The notes: a model not told the origin generated them from the letters alone. Shown: positions 38,655 to 46,069, counted from the stretch's first letter. The stretch is 64,000 nt of DNA from Metabacillus malikii (GCF_030813355.1 NZ_JAUSUD010000007.1:1-64000); one strand, 5' to 3'. Translations and numbers: made by a program.

Positions 38655-39293
38655 ATGAATATTTCTGAACAATTAAAAGTTTATTTTGTGATGGGGTCGA
38701 CGAATTGTATAAATCATGACCCAGAGAAAACATTAGCTGAAGCGATAAATGGCGGGATAACTCTTTTTCAATACCGTGAAAAGGGAGAGGCATCCTTAAC
38801 AGATGAAAATCGAGTCTATTTAGGCAAAAAGCTTAGGGCATTATGTAAACGTTATAGTATTCCGTTCATTGTCAATGATGATATTGAGTTAGCATTGGAA
38901 CTCGAATCAGACGGCGTTCACTTAGGGCAAGATGATGATGCACCACTTGTTGCGAAGAAACGAATAAAAAATCATATGATTATCGGGCTCTCAACTCATA
39001 CCGTAGAAGAGGCGAAGCTAGCAGTAACAGCTGGAGCAGATTATATCGGTGTTGGACCGATGTTTACAACCAAGACAAAAACAGATGCACATGAAGTGGT
39101 AGGACCAACACTCATCTCCCATATACGCGCCGCAGGGTTACCTGATTTCCCTATCGTTGGCATTGGTGGAATTACGATTCACAACGCCCTAGAAGTCTAT
39201 CAGTCTGGTGCAAACGGAATTGCTGTCATTAGCTCGATTAGTCATGCCTCATCCCCTCGGGAAGCAGCTGAAGCTTTCAATACATTAAGATAA
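38655..39293 (+). CDS. thiE: Thiamine-phosphate synthase ThiE
   Basis: A 212-aa TIM-barrel enzyme that couples HMP-PP to thiazole phosphate. It has the full ThiE set: FQYREKG, FIVNDDIELALELESDGVHLGQDD, IGLSTHTVEEAKLA, YIGVGPMFTTKTK and VGIGGITIHNA. It is distinct from TenI at the start of the operon. In B. subtilis thiE is elsewhere with thiM, so its place here is a rearrangement that makes the operon able to form thiamine phosphate from HMP and thiazole precursors. A terminator follows. Confidence 0.95.
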   Translation: MNISEQLKVYFVMGSTNCINHDPEKTLAEAINGGITLFQYREKGEASLTDENRVYLGKKLRALCKRYSIPFIVNDDIELALELESDGVHLGQDDDAPLVAKKRIKNHMIIGLSTHTVEEAKLAVTAGADYIGVGPMFTTKTKTDAHEVVGPTLISHIRAAGLPDFPIVGIGGITIHNALEVYQSGANGIAVISSISHASSPREAAEAFNTLR

Positions 39294-39306
39294 ATTTATA
39301 CACTAA

Positions 39307-39346
39307 AGCAGATGAAAAATGTCTTTATTTTTTCATTTGCTTTTTT
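39307..39346 (+). terminator. Terminator of the thi operon
   Basis: AGCAGATGAAAAA pairs with TTTTTTCATTTGCT around an 8-nt loop, followed by TTTTTTA. Confidence 0.82.
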
Positions 39347-39444
39347 ATTACATTTCAATAGTTTTTGCTATAAAAATACCACCCCTAAACGATTAGCCGC
39401 GCCCAAAACAATTAGAAATAATAGCACATGAAACATTTCCATGT

Positions 39445-39467
39445 TATAATTATAACCAGGTACTAAT
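39445..39467 (+). promoter_or_regulatory. FapR operator overlapping the fabI promoter -10
   Basis: On the minus strand 39467-39449 reads ATTAGTACCTGGTTATAAT, close to the FapR consensus ATTAGTACCTRGTCTTAAT known from B. subtilis lipid genes. It overlaps or abuts a TATAAT at 39445-39450. The -35 is weak. FapR would repress until malonyl-CoA rises. Confidence 0.82.
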
Positions 39468-39496
39468 AACTTGTATTAAATTCGAGGAGGATATAC

Positions 39497-40270
39497 ATGA
39501 ATTTATCACTTAATGGACGTAATATTGTCGTGATGGGAGTTGCGAATAAGCGCAGCATTGCTTGGGGAATTGCTCGTTCTTTGCATAATGCTGGTGCTAG
39601 ACTCATCTTCACTTACGCTGGTGAAAGACTTGAGAAGTCAGTTCGAGAATTAGCAGCATCGCTTGATCGGGATGATTCAGTTGTTCTACCATGTGACGTT
39701 ACTAATGATGATGAAGTAAAAGAATGCTTCAACAAAATTAAGGATGAAGTCGGAGTCGTTCATGGCGTTGCACACTGTATTGCGTTTGCTCATAAAGAAG
39801 AGCTTCAAGGTGAATATTTAAATACAACACGTGACGGATTCCTTTTAGCACAAAATATTAGCTCATACTCCTTAACTGCAGTAGCAAAAGAAGTAAGACC
39901 GCTAATGACGGAGGGCGGCAGCATTGTCACGTTAACATACCTCGGTGGTGAACGTGTATTACCGAACTACAATGTGATGGGAGTAGCAAAAGCATCCCTA
40001 GAAGCAAGTGTCAGATACTTGGCGAGTGACCTTGGAAAAGATAAAATTCGTGTCAATTCAATCTCTGCTGGTCCGATTCGTACACTTTCTGCAAAAGGTA
40101 TTAGTGATTTCAACTCGATTTTAAAAGATATTGAGGAACGCTCTCCACTACGCAGAACGACTACACCAGAAGAAGTAGGAGACACAGCATTATTCCTATT
40201 TAGTGACCTTTCAAGAGGTATGACTGGTGAAAACCTTCATGTAGACTCTGGATATCATATTTTAGCTTAA
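39497..40270 (+). CDS. fabI: Enoyl-[acyl-carrier-protein] reductase FabI
   Basis: A 257-aa short-chain dehydrogenase-type enzyme that reduces enoyl-ACP with NAD(P)H in the last step of fatty-acid elongation. The cofactor motif is VVMGVANKRSIAWGIARSL. The catalytic Tyr-x6-Lys is in YNVMGVAKA. AGPIRTLSAKGISDF is the substrate-binding loop. GAGGAGGATATAC precedes the ATG. The FapR box upstream indicates control by malonyl-CoA. The gene sits between the thi operon and cotO, as in B. subtilis. Confidence 0.97.
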   Translation: MNLSLNGRNIVVMGVANKRSIAWGIARSLHNAGARLIFTYAGERLEKSVRELAASLDRDDSVVLPCDVTNDDEVKECFNKIKDEVGVVHGVAHCIAFAHKEELQGEYLNTTRDGFLLAQNISSYSLTAVAKEVRPLMTEGGSIVTLTYLGGERVLPNYNVMGVAKASLEASVRYLASDLGKDKIRVNSISAGPIRTLSAKGISDFNSILKDIEERSPLRRTTTPEEVGDTALFLFSDLSRGMTGENLHVDSGYHILA

Positions 40271-40338
40271 ACTAAAAAAGTAATTAGGTTTTGTCCGATG
40301 GAAAACGGTACAAGTAACCATTAAAAATTATAAAGAAA

Positions 40339-40370
40339 AACACTTGGATCAAAAGTCTAAGTGTTTTTTT
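40339..40370 (+). terminator. Terminator of fabI
   Basis: AACACTT (40339-40345) pairs with AAGTGTT around a loop that can pair further (GGA/TCT), followed by TTTTTTTA. Confidence 0.85.
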
Positions 40371-40618
40371 ATTGATATCCTTTTATACATAGTTGTCATC
40401 TGGATTTTTTGAGAACTTAGCGAGTAATATACTTAGAAAGGTTGTCCTCCTGTATTAAAAATGGTTATTTTGTAAAGGATGTAATCTCCAACAAACTTTT
40501 GCATAATCTCGGCTTCCCAATTAATAAACATATACATGAATGCTTTTTGATTTGTCTTAGTGTTTTAATCGACTTTTCGGGTGTGAGTAATTTGGTTTCT
40601 TTTCCCACTAAAATAGGC

Positions 40619-40645
40619 ACGAACCTCATTTTGACGGCATACGAT
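40619..40645 (+). promoter_or_regulatory. Candidate SigK promoter of cotO
   Basis: CATACGATG (from about 40637) matches eight of nine positions of the SigK -10 pattern CATANNNTA, with an AC dinucleotide about 16 bp upstream at 40619. It lies 40-60 bp before the cotO start. Weak evidence by itself, but coat genes of this class are SigK-dependent. Confidence 0.35.
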
Positions 40646-40684
40646 GTTTTAGTGTGTACATTCAAAAAACTCGGAGGTAATGTC

Positions 40685-41215
40685 ATGAGTCATAAGCAAA
40701 CACAGTATCGTCAAGCGAAGCCTCTCATGTATATTGTTCAACCAGATGGCATCAATGTTGATGTCAAGATGCAGTCCTTTGTTGTGAAAAAAGCAAAAAA
40801 GCAAGTTGAATCGGTCATTGAGGAAGAAGTAAAGGAAATTGATGAGCCTCAATTACAAATTGAAGTAGTGGACCAAGAAGTGCCAATTACACAACAGGAA
40901 CCAGAAGTACCGACCGCAACAAAAGAGGTAGTGGAGGAAGTACAGGAGGAAGAGCCGCCACAATCTGCAAAACAATATCGCAAACAGAGAAAGCCGATAT
41001 CGCAGATGACTATCGAGGAAAAAGTAGATTTTTTCAAAAACTTACCGAAAAACATGCCGCGTACTCTATGCTTGATTGAGACGACAGAAGAAAAATATCG
41101 CGGAGTAATTATTACAGAAGAAAATAAGATTGTAACCATTCGTTCTTTGCATCACACAAAGCCAATTCAATTACCGATAAATCAAATTAAAGAAATTAAT
41201 TTGTTAGGATTTTAA
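40685..41215 (+). CDS. cotO: Spore coat protein CotO-like
   Basis: A 176-aa protein at the position of B. subtilis cotO (yjbX), between fabI and the cotZ-cotV cluster. It starts MSHKQTQYRQAKPLMYIVQP, which resembles the CotO opening. A long acidic, Glu/Val-rich middle (about residues 38-95) is followed by a basic patch and a conserved C-terminal domain (MTIEEKVDFFKNLPKNMPR through INLLGF). CotO is a morphogenetic outer-coat protein. The start is ATG 40685 with GGAGG 7 bp upstream; the long open frame before it is discarded. Family assignment rests partly on position. Confidence 0.78.
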   Translation: MSHKQTQYRQAKPLMYIVQPDGINVDVKMQSFVVKKAKKQVESVIEEEVKEIDEPQLQIEVVDQEVPITQQEPEVPTATKEVVEEVQEEEPPQSAKQYRKQRKPISQMTIEEKVDFFKNLPKNMPRTLCLIETTEEKYRGVIITEENKIVTIRSLHHTKPIQLPINQIKEINLLGF

Positions 41216-41226
41216 CTTTTAAGGAT

Positions 41227-41256
41227 AGGCTAACTAAAAATAGTTGGCCTTTTTTG
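41227..41256 (+). terminator. Terminator of cotO
   Basis: AGGCTAACTA (41227-41236) pairs with TAGTTGGCCT (41241-41250) over a 4-nt loop, with six T following. Confidence 0.85.
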
Positions 41257-41283
41257 TTTTGTGCCACACAGTCGTTTTTTGTC

Positions 41284-41388
41284 AAATGACAGATTTTTTT
41301 AGAAAGTTGGGAGATTTTTCAATGGAGTTGACAGATTTTTTGGGAAAGTTGACAAATAAACCTCTAAAGTTGGGAGATTACACACTTA
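41284..41388. repeat. Five 21-bp tandem units (7-codon period)
   Basis: Units begin at 41284, 41305, 41326, 41347 and 41368, exactly 21 bp apart, each containing AGTTGRSARAT or a variant (AAATGACAGATTTT in the first). Because 21 bp equals seven codons, the plus strand reads as a heptad pattern (KLGDFSM, ELTDFLG, KLTNKPL, KLGDYTL) in a 36-codon frame from an ATG at 41286 to TAA 41394-41396, which has no ribosome-binding site. It lies between the convergent cotO and cotZ. Confidence 0.9.
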
Positions 41389-41392
41389 TCTT

Positions 41393-41441
41393 ATAAAAAA
41401 AGTAGCCTGGACGGGTGGTAGACCTGTCAAGCTAACTCATA
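41393..41441 (-). terminator. Probable terminator of cotZ
   Basis: On the minus strand TAGCTTGAC-AGGT and ACC-CGTCCAGGCTA form an imperfect stem followed by CTTTTTTT. It overlaps the last codons of cotZ. Confidence 0.55.
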
Positions 41442-41839
41442 AGCTTCGGTGATAGGCATTGAATTGCACAAAAACATGATAAATCTACTTCAATCCCACA
41501 TCTTGTTTTCACTAACTCATCTACTTCACAAATGTCTTCGGCAAGATGGCCGTTTTTCTTAAGGGGGAGCAATAGACGAAGTGTTGCGCAACAATCAGAA
41601 ATGCGTTCAATTCGATAAAAGGAAGTGGTAAAGCAATTCTTTCCTACAGAACCAGGCGACTGAAATAGTTCACCTTTTTGTGTGTATAACAGAAATGGAA
41701 TTGTATCGCCGAGATAAGTTGTTTGTTGGAGGAGATTCTGGTAACAGCTTGTGAAACATTTTTCACGGACTTCGAGTTGCTGTGCCAATATGTTCTCTAG
41801 TACATGACATATACATTTATTTTCATGACATTTATCCAT
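41432..41839 (-). CDS. cotZ: Spore coat protein CotZ-like (CotY/CotZ/ExsY family)
   Basis: A 135-aa cysteine-rich protein of the crust/exosporium family. The C-terminal signature [17 protein letters not shown] is shared with the neighbouring cotY product, as are the N-terminal CICHVLENILAQQ and DTIPFLLYTQKGELF segments. More than ten cysteines support disulfide-linked sheet assembly, known for CotY and ExsY. It is shorter than the cotY product, lacking a Cys-rich insert near residue 110. Called cotZ by its position at the end of the cotVWXYZ order. SigK/GerE regulation is expected. Confidence 0.85.
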   Translation of the reverse strand: MDKCHENKCICHVLENILAQQLEVREKCFTSCYQNLLQQTTYLGDTIPFLLYTQKGELFQSPGSVGKNCFTTSFYRIERISDCCATLRLLLPLKKNGHLAEDICEVDELVKTRCGIEVDLSCFCAIQCLSPKLMS

Positions 41840-41950
41840 TTTTGACCCTCCTATTTTATTCTTACAATTAGTATAAGGAGAGGCAGAGAAAAGGTGCTAG
41901 GTGGGTGCCTATTCAAAGGAGCCTTTTAAAAAGGGAGCGAAAAATCAATA

Positions 41951-41978
41951 AAAAAGACTGCTGATTGTCAGCAGTCTA
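41951..41978 (-). terminator. Terminator of cotY
   Basis: On the minus strand GACTGCTGA (41977-41969) pairs with TCAGCAGTC (41965-41957) around a 3-nt loop, followed by TTTTTTATTG. Confidence 0.92.
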
Positions 41979-41989
41979 TTCATTTTCAA

Positions 41990-42466
41990 TTATTTGTGGT
42001 GTTTGTCAGCGATGCGGTCAACTAGCTCTGGTGATAAGCATTGGATAGCACAGAAGCAGCTAAGGTCAACTTCGATACAGAAGTCAGATTTTTCTAAGCC
42101 GAAGAAGCATTCGTCACAAGGGTCACATACACTTTCAGTATGGCCGTGAACGTCAACTGGGCGAAGTAAAGATAATGTCGCACAGCAATCTTCAACAGCT
42201 TCAACACGGAAGAAGATTGTTTTGAAGCAAGTCATATCTCCCATGAATCCACCAACATTACCGAATGCTTTGAAAAGTTCACCCTTTTTGTTCGTTAACA
42301 TGAATGGAATTGTATCTCTTTGAGGTCCGCCAGCAGGGCTTAATAAATTACTGTAGCAGCTAGTAGGACAGCTAATTTCTTCGACCGCTTCTTGTTCAGC
42401 TAAGATTTGTTCTACTGCATCACATACGCAGTTTGTATCTTGGTCTCTTTTATCTTTGCAACCCAT
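41990..42466 (-). CDS. cotY: Spore coat protein CotY-like (CotY/CotZ/ExsY family)
   Basis: A 158-aa cysteine-rich protein, the structural unit of the spore crust in B. subtilis. Features are [51 protein letters not shown], a Cys-rich insert ([12 protein letters not shown]) and the family end [20 protein letters not shown]. The minus-strand ATG at 42466 is preceded by GGAGATGACTTAATA. It lies between cotX and cotZ, each with its own terminator, suggesting separate transcription units within the cluster. Confidence 0.9.
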   Translation of the reverse strand: MGCKDKRDQDTNCVCDAVEQILAEQEAVEEISCPTSCYSNLLSPAGGPQRDTIPFMLTNKKGELFKAFGNVGGFMGDMTCFKTIFFRVEAVEDCCATLSLLRPVDVHGHTESVCDPCDECFFGLEKSDFCIEVDLSCFCAIQCLSPELVDRIADKHHK

Positions 42467-42644
42467 TATTAAGTCATCTCCTTAATAGTTATTTGACTTT
42501 AGTCCTTAACAGACTATGTGTTTTATGACTAGTTGGTGTGGGTGAATGTCTAGTGAATGCAAATCAATCAAAAAAGATTTGGGTGGTCAAGTTATTATTT
42601 ATTGGTATGATATTTGACTGTAACCAGTGAAACGATCAACATGT

Positions 42645-42672
42645 AAAAAAAGCAGGGGTTCCCCTGCTTTTT
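42645..42672 (-). terminator. Terminator of cotX
   Basis: On the minus strand AAAGCAGGGG-AA-CCCCTGCTTTTTTT: a 9-bp GC-rich stem with a 2-4-nt loop, directly after the cotX stop. Confidence 0.92.
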
Positions 42673-42677
42673 GCGCA

Positions 42678-43172
42678 TTAAAGGATATCGATGCTTACAA
42701 CAAGTGCGATTAGGATTTGGAGAAGTACTTGTAGTGTAATTGCAACATCTGTGTCTGTTGTTGTTACTTTGACTTGACGAGAATTTTCGATGATTGTTTT
42801 TTGTTTATTTACTTGTTTAATATCTGCTTGTTGGATTAATTGCTGTGTTACTTGTTCAGCGCGGTTACTATCTGCAATTGTAATGTTAATAACTAATGCG
42901 ATTGCGACTTGAAGTGCAACTTGTAGTGATACTGCAACTTGTGTATCAGTGCTTGTTACGTCTACTTCACAGGAATCTTTAATTACAATTGTTTCAGAAG
43001 AGATTTGTTCTGTATCACTTTCCTGGTCTGCGTGCTGAGATACTGTTGCATCTGTGTCAAAGAAGTTATGGTTGTGATTATGATTGCCACCTACACCTGC
43101 ACCTTCATTACATTCACTTGGATGGCAGGATTGCTCATCTAAAGCTACCCATTTATATGGTCTTGCTTCCAT
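42678..43172 (-). CDS. cotX: Spore coat protein CotX-like
   Basis: A 164-aa protein with two CotX-type repeats: IKDSCEVDVTSTDTQVAVSL onward (about residues 63-98) and ENSRQVKVTTTDTDVAITLQ onward (about 128-164, ending VVSIDIL). The two halves are related to each other. The N-terminus has a His/Asn run (GGNHNHNHNFFD). CotX is part of the hydrophobic outer crust in B. subtilis. The product is very similar to that of cotV at 43665, and the C-terminal half is nearly identical between them. The minus-strand ATG follows AAAGGAGGAATC. Confidence 0.9.
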   Translation of the reverse strand: MEARPYKWVALDEQSCHPSECNEGAGVGGNHNHNHNFFDTDATVSQHADQESDTEQISSETIVIKDSCEVDVTSTDTQVAVSLQVALQVAIALVINITIADSNRAEQVTQQLIQQADIKQVNKQKTIIENSRQVKVTTTDTDVAITLQVLLQILIALVVSIDIL

Positions 43173-43265
43173 TTGCTGATTCCTCCTTTCAATGTACTAT
43201 TATTAAATGTTCAAAATTTATTTTTGTATATGACAAACATCTTGGGGAAAACCCCCATTTTTAGT

Positions 43266-43547
43266 TTATTTGTCATTTTTGCGGTTTTTTAGCATGTCTC
43301 TTAAAGTTGTGTTTTTTGTTGTTTCTTTAACTTCGTTTTCTTCATCCACTGTTTTCTTTGTTCCTTTTACATACTCATCAACTTGTGCTTGCAAATCTTC
43401 TACTACTTTTTTGATTTGCTCCTTTTGCTCATCTGTTAATGATTTTCGATTCTCTTTTGAAATATTGTTTTTAGCAAGGACGTCTTGAACGAATAATTGC
43501 ATCATTGTTGATGAAATTTCCTGAAGGTTTAGTTTGTTTTTACTCAT
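43266..43547 (-). CDS. cotW: Spore coat protein CotW-like
   Basis: A 93-aa highly charged, mostly helical protein: MSKNKLNLQEISSTMMQLFV, then DEQKEQIKKVVEDLQAQVDE and a Lys/Glu/Thr-rich tail ending KNRKNDK. It lies between the cotX- and cotV-like genes, the position of cotW in B. subtilis. The start is ATG 43547 with GAGGTG 6-7 bp upstream. Called by synteny and composition. A GGGGGTTTTCCCC hairpin (about 43237-43258) just after it may terminate it on the minus strand. Confidence 0.7.
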   Translation of the reverse strand: MSKNKLNLQEISSTMMQLFVQDVLAKNNISKENRKSLTDEQKEQIKKVVEDLQAQVDEYVKGTKKTVDEENEVKETTKNTTLRDMLKNRKNDK

Positions 43548-43664
43548 ATTTATCACCTCACTTCTAGAATAGTAAAGGGGGTGCTTAAACGTGTCGCAAA
43601 CACAAGTACCCCTTCAAAAATTACTCTTATTTTTATAAACAGTTCCTGGTCAGCTAAGCAGGAA

Positions 43665-44090
43665 TTAGAGGATATCGATTGACACAACAAGTGCAAGTAG
43701 TATTTGAATTAATACTTGAAGAGAGATAGCTACATCCGTATCTGTTGTCGTAACTTTTACGTCTCTAGAATTTTCGATGATTAATTTTTGTTTGTTTGCT
43801 TGTTTAATTACAGAATTTTGTAATAGTTGTTGTGTTACTTGTTCAGCACGGTCACTATCGGCGATTGTTAAATTTATAACTAAAGCTATTGCAACTTGAA
43901 TTGCTACTTGTAATGAAACAGCAACTTGAGTATCAGTAGAAGTTACTTCGATTTTGCAAGAATCTTTAATGTGAATAAATTCTTCTGAAGCTTGCACCGT
44001 TTTGTTGAATTGCTCGCTTTTCTGTGTTGGATTGTTTTCTTCTTTACAGTCATCTAAGGCAGACCATCTAGTTGTAGACAATACACTCAC
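43665..44090 (-). CDS. cotV: Spore coat protein CotV/CotX-like
   Basis: A 141-aa paralogue of the cotX product. It has the same two CotX units (IKDSCKIEVTSTDTQVAVSL onward, about residues 41-76, and ENSRDVKVTTTDTDVAISLQ onward, 106-141), with a shorter N-terminus lacking the His-rich run. Assigned cotV from the cotVWXYZ order. The first gene of the cluster on the minus strand. Its leader contains a long inverted repeat and a candidate SigK promoter. Confidence 0.85.
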   Translation of the reverse strand: MSVLSTTRWSALDDCKEENNPTQKSEQFNKTVQASEEFIHIKDSCKIEVTSTDTQVAVSLQVAIQVAIALVINLTIADSDRAEQVTQQLLQNSVIKQANKQKLIIENSRDVKVTTTDTDVAISLQVLIQILLALVVSIDIL

Positions 44091-44107
44091 TCCTTTCGTG
44101 ATTTAAA

Positions 44108-44179
44108 AAGGAGACACGCCTTAATAGGTTAGTCAGTGGACGCAAGGGGAAGCGTAATTGGTTAAAAGTCGTGTCTCCC
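44108..44179 (-). promoter_or_regulatory. Long inverted repeat in the cotV 5' leader
   Basis: On the minus strand GGAGACACG (44178-44170) pairs with CGTGTCTCC (44118-44110), enclosing 51 nt that contain a smaller CGCTTCCCCTTGCG fold. TTTTTAAATC follows the second arm. It resembles an intrinsic terminator or a 5'-stabilising hairpin, 18 bp before the cotV start region. Confidence 0.7.
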
Positions 44180-44187
44180 TTTACTTG

Positions 44188-44216
44188 TATATAATGCAGA
44201 TTCACTACTTTTTGTA
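44188..44216 (-). promoter_or_regulatory. Candidate SigK promoter of cotV
   Basis: On the minus strand CATTATATA (44196-44188) matches SigK -10 CATANNNTA at eight of nine positions. A TACA -35-type element (44216-44213) lies 16 bp upstream. Transcription from it would start near 44180, at the edge of the long inverted repeat. Confidence 0.45.
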
Positions 44217-44369
44217 TGGGTAAAACATACAAAAAGACACCCATTTTTAGTGAATTGTCTAGAAAAAATAAAGTTATGAATAAAAACATGAGGCCGATTG
44301 CTTGGACGTAAACATAATTAACATTCGTTTTCATATTTTATTAGTGGAATGAAAAAAGGGGTTGAGGAG

Positions 44370-44717
44370 ATGACATGGCTAAGTTTCATCATATTTGCAT
44401 TTGCTTCATTTCGATTAACAAGACTCATCGTCTACGACAAGATTACATCGTTTATTCGTGCTCCTTTCCATAAAGAAATTGAAGAAGTAAATGAACAAGG
44501 AGAAGTTGATGTATACATAGAAATGAAAGGTACAGGGTTAAGAGCATGGATTGGAGAATTGTTAAGCTGCTATTGGTGTACGGGAGTCTGGAGTGCTGCC
44601 TTCCTTTACGGTTTATGGCTTGTTTGGCCACAAGGAACTGAGGTTTTAATGATGATTTTAGCAATTGCAGGAATTGCGGGAGTTATCGAGACACTTGTAT
44701 CAAAATTGATAGATTAG
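44370..44717 (+). CDS. yjcA: YjcA, DUF1360 sporulation membrane protein
   Basis: A 115-aa membrane protein of the DUF1360 family, with hydrophobic segments at about residues 2-18 and 85-108. The family motifs FRLTRLIVYDKI near the start and GELLSCYWCTGVWSA in the middle (CxxC) are clear. The start is ATG 44370 with AAAGGGG upstream. It lies divergent from cotV and upstream of yjcZ and spoVIF, as in B. subtilis. The family is made during sporulation; its molecular role is unknown. Confidence 0.88.
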   Translation: MTWLSFIIFAFASFRLTRLIVYDKITSFIRAPFHKEIEEVNEQGEVDVYIEMKGTGLRAWIGELLSCYWCTGVWSAAFLYGLWLVWPQGTEVLMMILAIAGIAGVIETLVSKLID

Positions 44718-45007
44718 GCTGTTCAATTAGAAACATAAAAGGAGATTCACATAAAATGATGTATGCTTCTTGAATATGGTTTCTAGTAGGCTATGTAACA
44801 TTTTAAGTGAACATTTGAACACTTAGTTGAACGTGCGGATGTTTGAGGATTCTGCATAAAGCATTGTGCCGGTGGGAAATCCACAGTCGTTTGCTCTTAT
44901 AGAACCAAGAGTGCTCGATGAATGTGAATGCCTCATGTTGCTATCAACAACAACCATGTTTAACTCCCTTAAAATGAAATGGAATTAAATAGGAAGGTGG
45001 GATAACC

Positions 45008-45142
45008 ATGAAAAACGCAAAGTTGAATCCTTCCATAACAACACCAAGTAATTCAAACCAATCACTCTATCAAACTTCTAAACGTAAGAAAGTGAAAAAA
45101 AGAGGCTGTGGTTGTGGAAAAAAGAAAAAACAAGCTGAATAA
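45008..45142 (+). CDS. Small Lys- and Cys-rich peptide, unknown
   Basis: A 44-aa frame, ATG 45008 with AGGAAGGTGGGAT upstream. The N-terminal half is Asn/Ser/Thr-rich (NPSITTPSNSNQSLYQTS) and the C-terminal half very basic with two cysteines: KRKKVKKRGCGCGKKKKQAE. It is followed by a hairpin terminator (45155-45182). Its place inside the coat and sporulation block suggests a small spore protein; that is inference. The gap before it (44718-45007) shows nothing else. Confidence 0.6.
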   Translation: MKNAKLNPSITTPSNSNQSLYQTSKRKKVKKRGCGCGKKKKQAE

Positions 45143-45154
45143 TTTAGACAAATC

Positions 45155-45182
45155 AGGGCTTGCCTAAGGGCAGTCCCTTTTT
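45155..45182 (+). terminator. Terminator of the Lys/Cys-rich peptide gene
   Basis: AGGGCTTGCC and GGGCAGTCCCT form an imperfect stem, followed by TTTTTTCG. Confidence 0.6.
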
Positions 45183-45186
45183 TCGT

Positions 45187-45285
45187 TGTTTAGTGAATCG
45201 ACATCCAGACCTAGCCCCATGAGGAATAAGTCAATAGATCATTGAAGGCCAAAGAACACCTTCTATTCTAAATCGTCTTATGCTG
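45187..45285 (+). repeat. Dispersed repeat, copy 1 (partner at 46428)
   Basis: The segment contains TCGACATCCAGA, CCTAGCC, and ATTGAAGGCCAAAGAACACC followed by TTCTATTCTAAATCG. The same order recurs at 46428-46525 (TCGACATACAGA, CCTAGCC, ATTGAAGGCAAAGAACACC, TTCAATTCTATATCG). The GAAGG/CCTTC ends can pair. No coding capacity. Confidence 0.6.
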
Positions 45286-45378
45286 GGTCATTGCAGAATA
45301 AGGCGCATGCGTTTTTCTTCTGGGAAAGTGACACATTCTATTATTCTGCATTATGTATAGAGAAAGGGGATGTTTAGG

Positions 45379-45594
45379 ATGTCGCAAATTTCTCCAAGTC
45401 AATTAATTGAATGGTTATATAAGAAACATGAAAACATTCAGAACAGTGAAGACAAAAGGATAGGTCAAATATCAAACGAGCTTCATAACCTTGATAAAAC
45501 GGCACTTCAATTCGAACAAAGGCTCGATACGATGGCAGAGGAATTTGAAAAGTGGATACAAGATTATGAAGAGAAAACTATAAAAAGGCCTTAA
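45379..45594 (+). CDS. Small helical protein, unknown
   Basis: A 71-aa hydrophilic protein, MSQISPSQLIEWLYKKHENI onward, with predicted amphipathic helices throughout (ISNELHNLDKTALQFEQRLD, EEFEKWIQDYEEK). ATG 45379 has AAGGGG upstream; ATG 45370 would be too close to that site. A terminator follows. It sits between yjcA and yjcZ in the sporulation block. I do not recognise the family. Confidence 0.65.
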   Translation: MSQISPSQLIEWLYKKHENIQNSEDKRIGQISNELHNLDKTALQFEQRLDTMAEEFEKWIQDYEEKTIKRP

Positions 45595-45628
45595 CTTGAT
45601 TGTTTCGTCCAAACAGTTAAGAGATTTT
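45592..45628 (+). terminator. Terminator after the 71-aa gene
   Basis: CTTAACTTGATTGTTT pairs, with a small bulge, to AAACAGTTAAG, followed by AGATTTTTT. Confidence 0.75.
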
Positions 45629-45672
45629 TTCATAAATTATAGTGAAGAAATGATAAGGAGGTGCTGATACAC

Positions 45673-45792
45673 ATGAGTTACGGATATGGTGGAGGTAACT
45701 ATGGTAACGCTGGCGGCTACTACGGTAACAGCTTCGTGTTAATCGTTGTTCTATTCATTTTATTAATTATCGTTGGTGCATCCTTTTTTTAA
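45673..45792 (+). CDS. yjcZ: YjcZ-family small sporulation membrane peptide
   Basis: A 39-aa peptide: Gly/Tyr/Asn-rich N-terminus ([19 protein letters not shown]) and one C-terminal transmembrane helix ([19 protein letters not shown]). This is the tiny-TM YjcZ/YcaB-type family found in Bacillus spore formers. AAGGAGGTG lies upstream of the ATG. A terminator follows the stop. Position next to spoVIF matches B. subtilis. Confidence 0.92.
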   Translation: MSYGYGGGNYGNAGGYYGNSFVLIVVLFILLIIVGASFF

Positions 45793-45809
45793 TCTTTAGA
45801 TTTATGAGG

Positions 45810-45840
45810 GTACGGAACATAGAGTCCGTACTTTCTTTTT
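45810..45840 (+). terminator. Terminator of yjcZ
   Basis: GTACGGA (45810-45816) pairs with TCCGTAC (45825-45831), then TTTCTTTTT. Confidence 0.88.
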
Positions 45841-45864
45841 GCTGACAAAAGATTATTTTTAAAA

Positions 45865-45998
45865 GGCACTTTTCTAAAAGATTGTTGCTTTTAGCACAAT
45901 CTTTATTAAGGTTGGTTGAAGCGAAATGCGAGTTCTTTAGCAGAGAACAACCGATAACACCAACTAAGTTAAAAGCAACAATGTTTACGAATACAGCC
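45865..45998 (-). mobile_element. MITE-like repeat, copy E (short, reverse)
   Basis: Starts GGCACTTTTCTAAAAGATTG and ends ATGTTTACGAATACAGCC. At 134 bp it has lost most of the central GC-rich core. The flanks are AT-rich (TTTTAAAA and TTATTAAAA) without an exact 7-bp duplication. Confidence 0.75.
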
Positions 45999-46069
45999 TT
46001 ATTAAAAAACGATTATCACATTTTGCCTAGTCGATCATACACTATACCATGAATTAAGGAGGCGGGAAG

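Noticed and set aside
40442-40684. N-terminal extension of CotO
   Set aside because: The extension has no ribosome-binding site, includes the candidate SigK promoter, and reads as unrelated sequence; ATG 40685 has GGAGG.
41286-41396. 36-codon heptad-repeat peptide as a gene
   Set aside because: Regular frame explained by the 21-bp period; no ribosome-binding site. Reported as a repeat instead.
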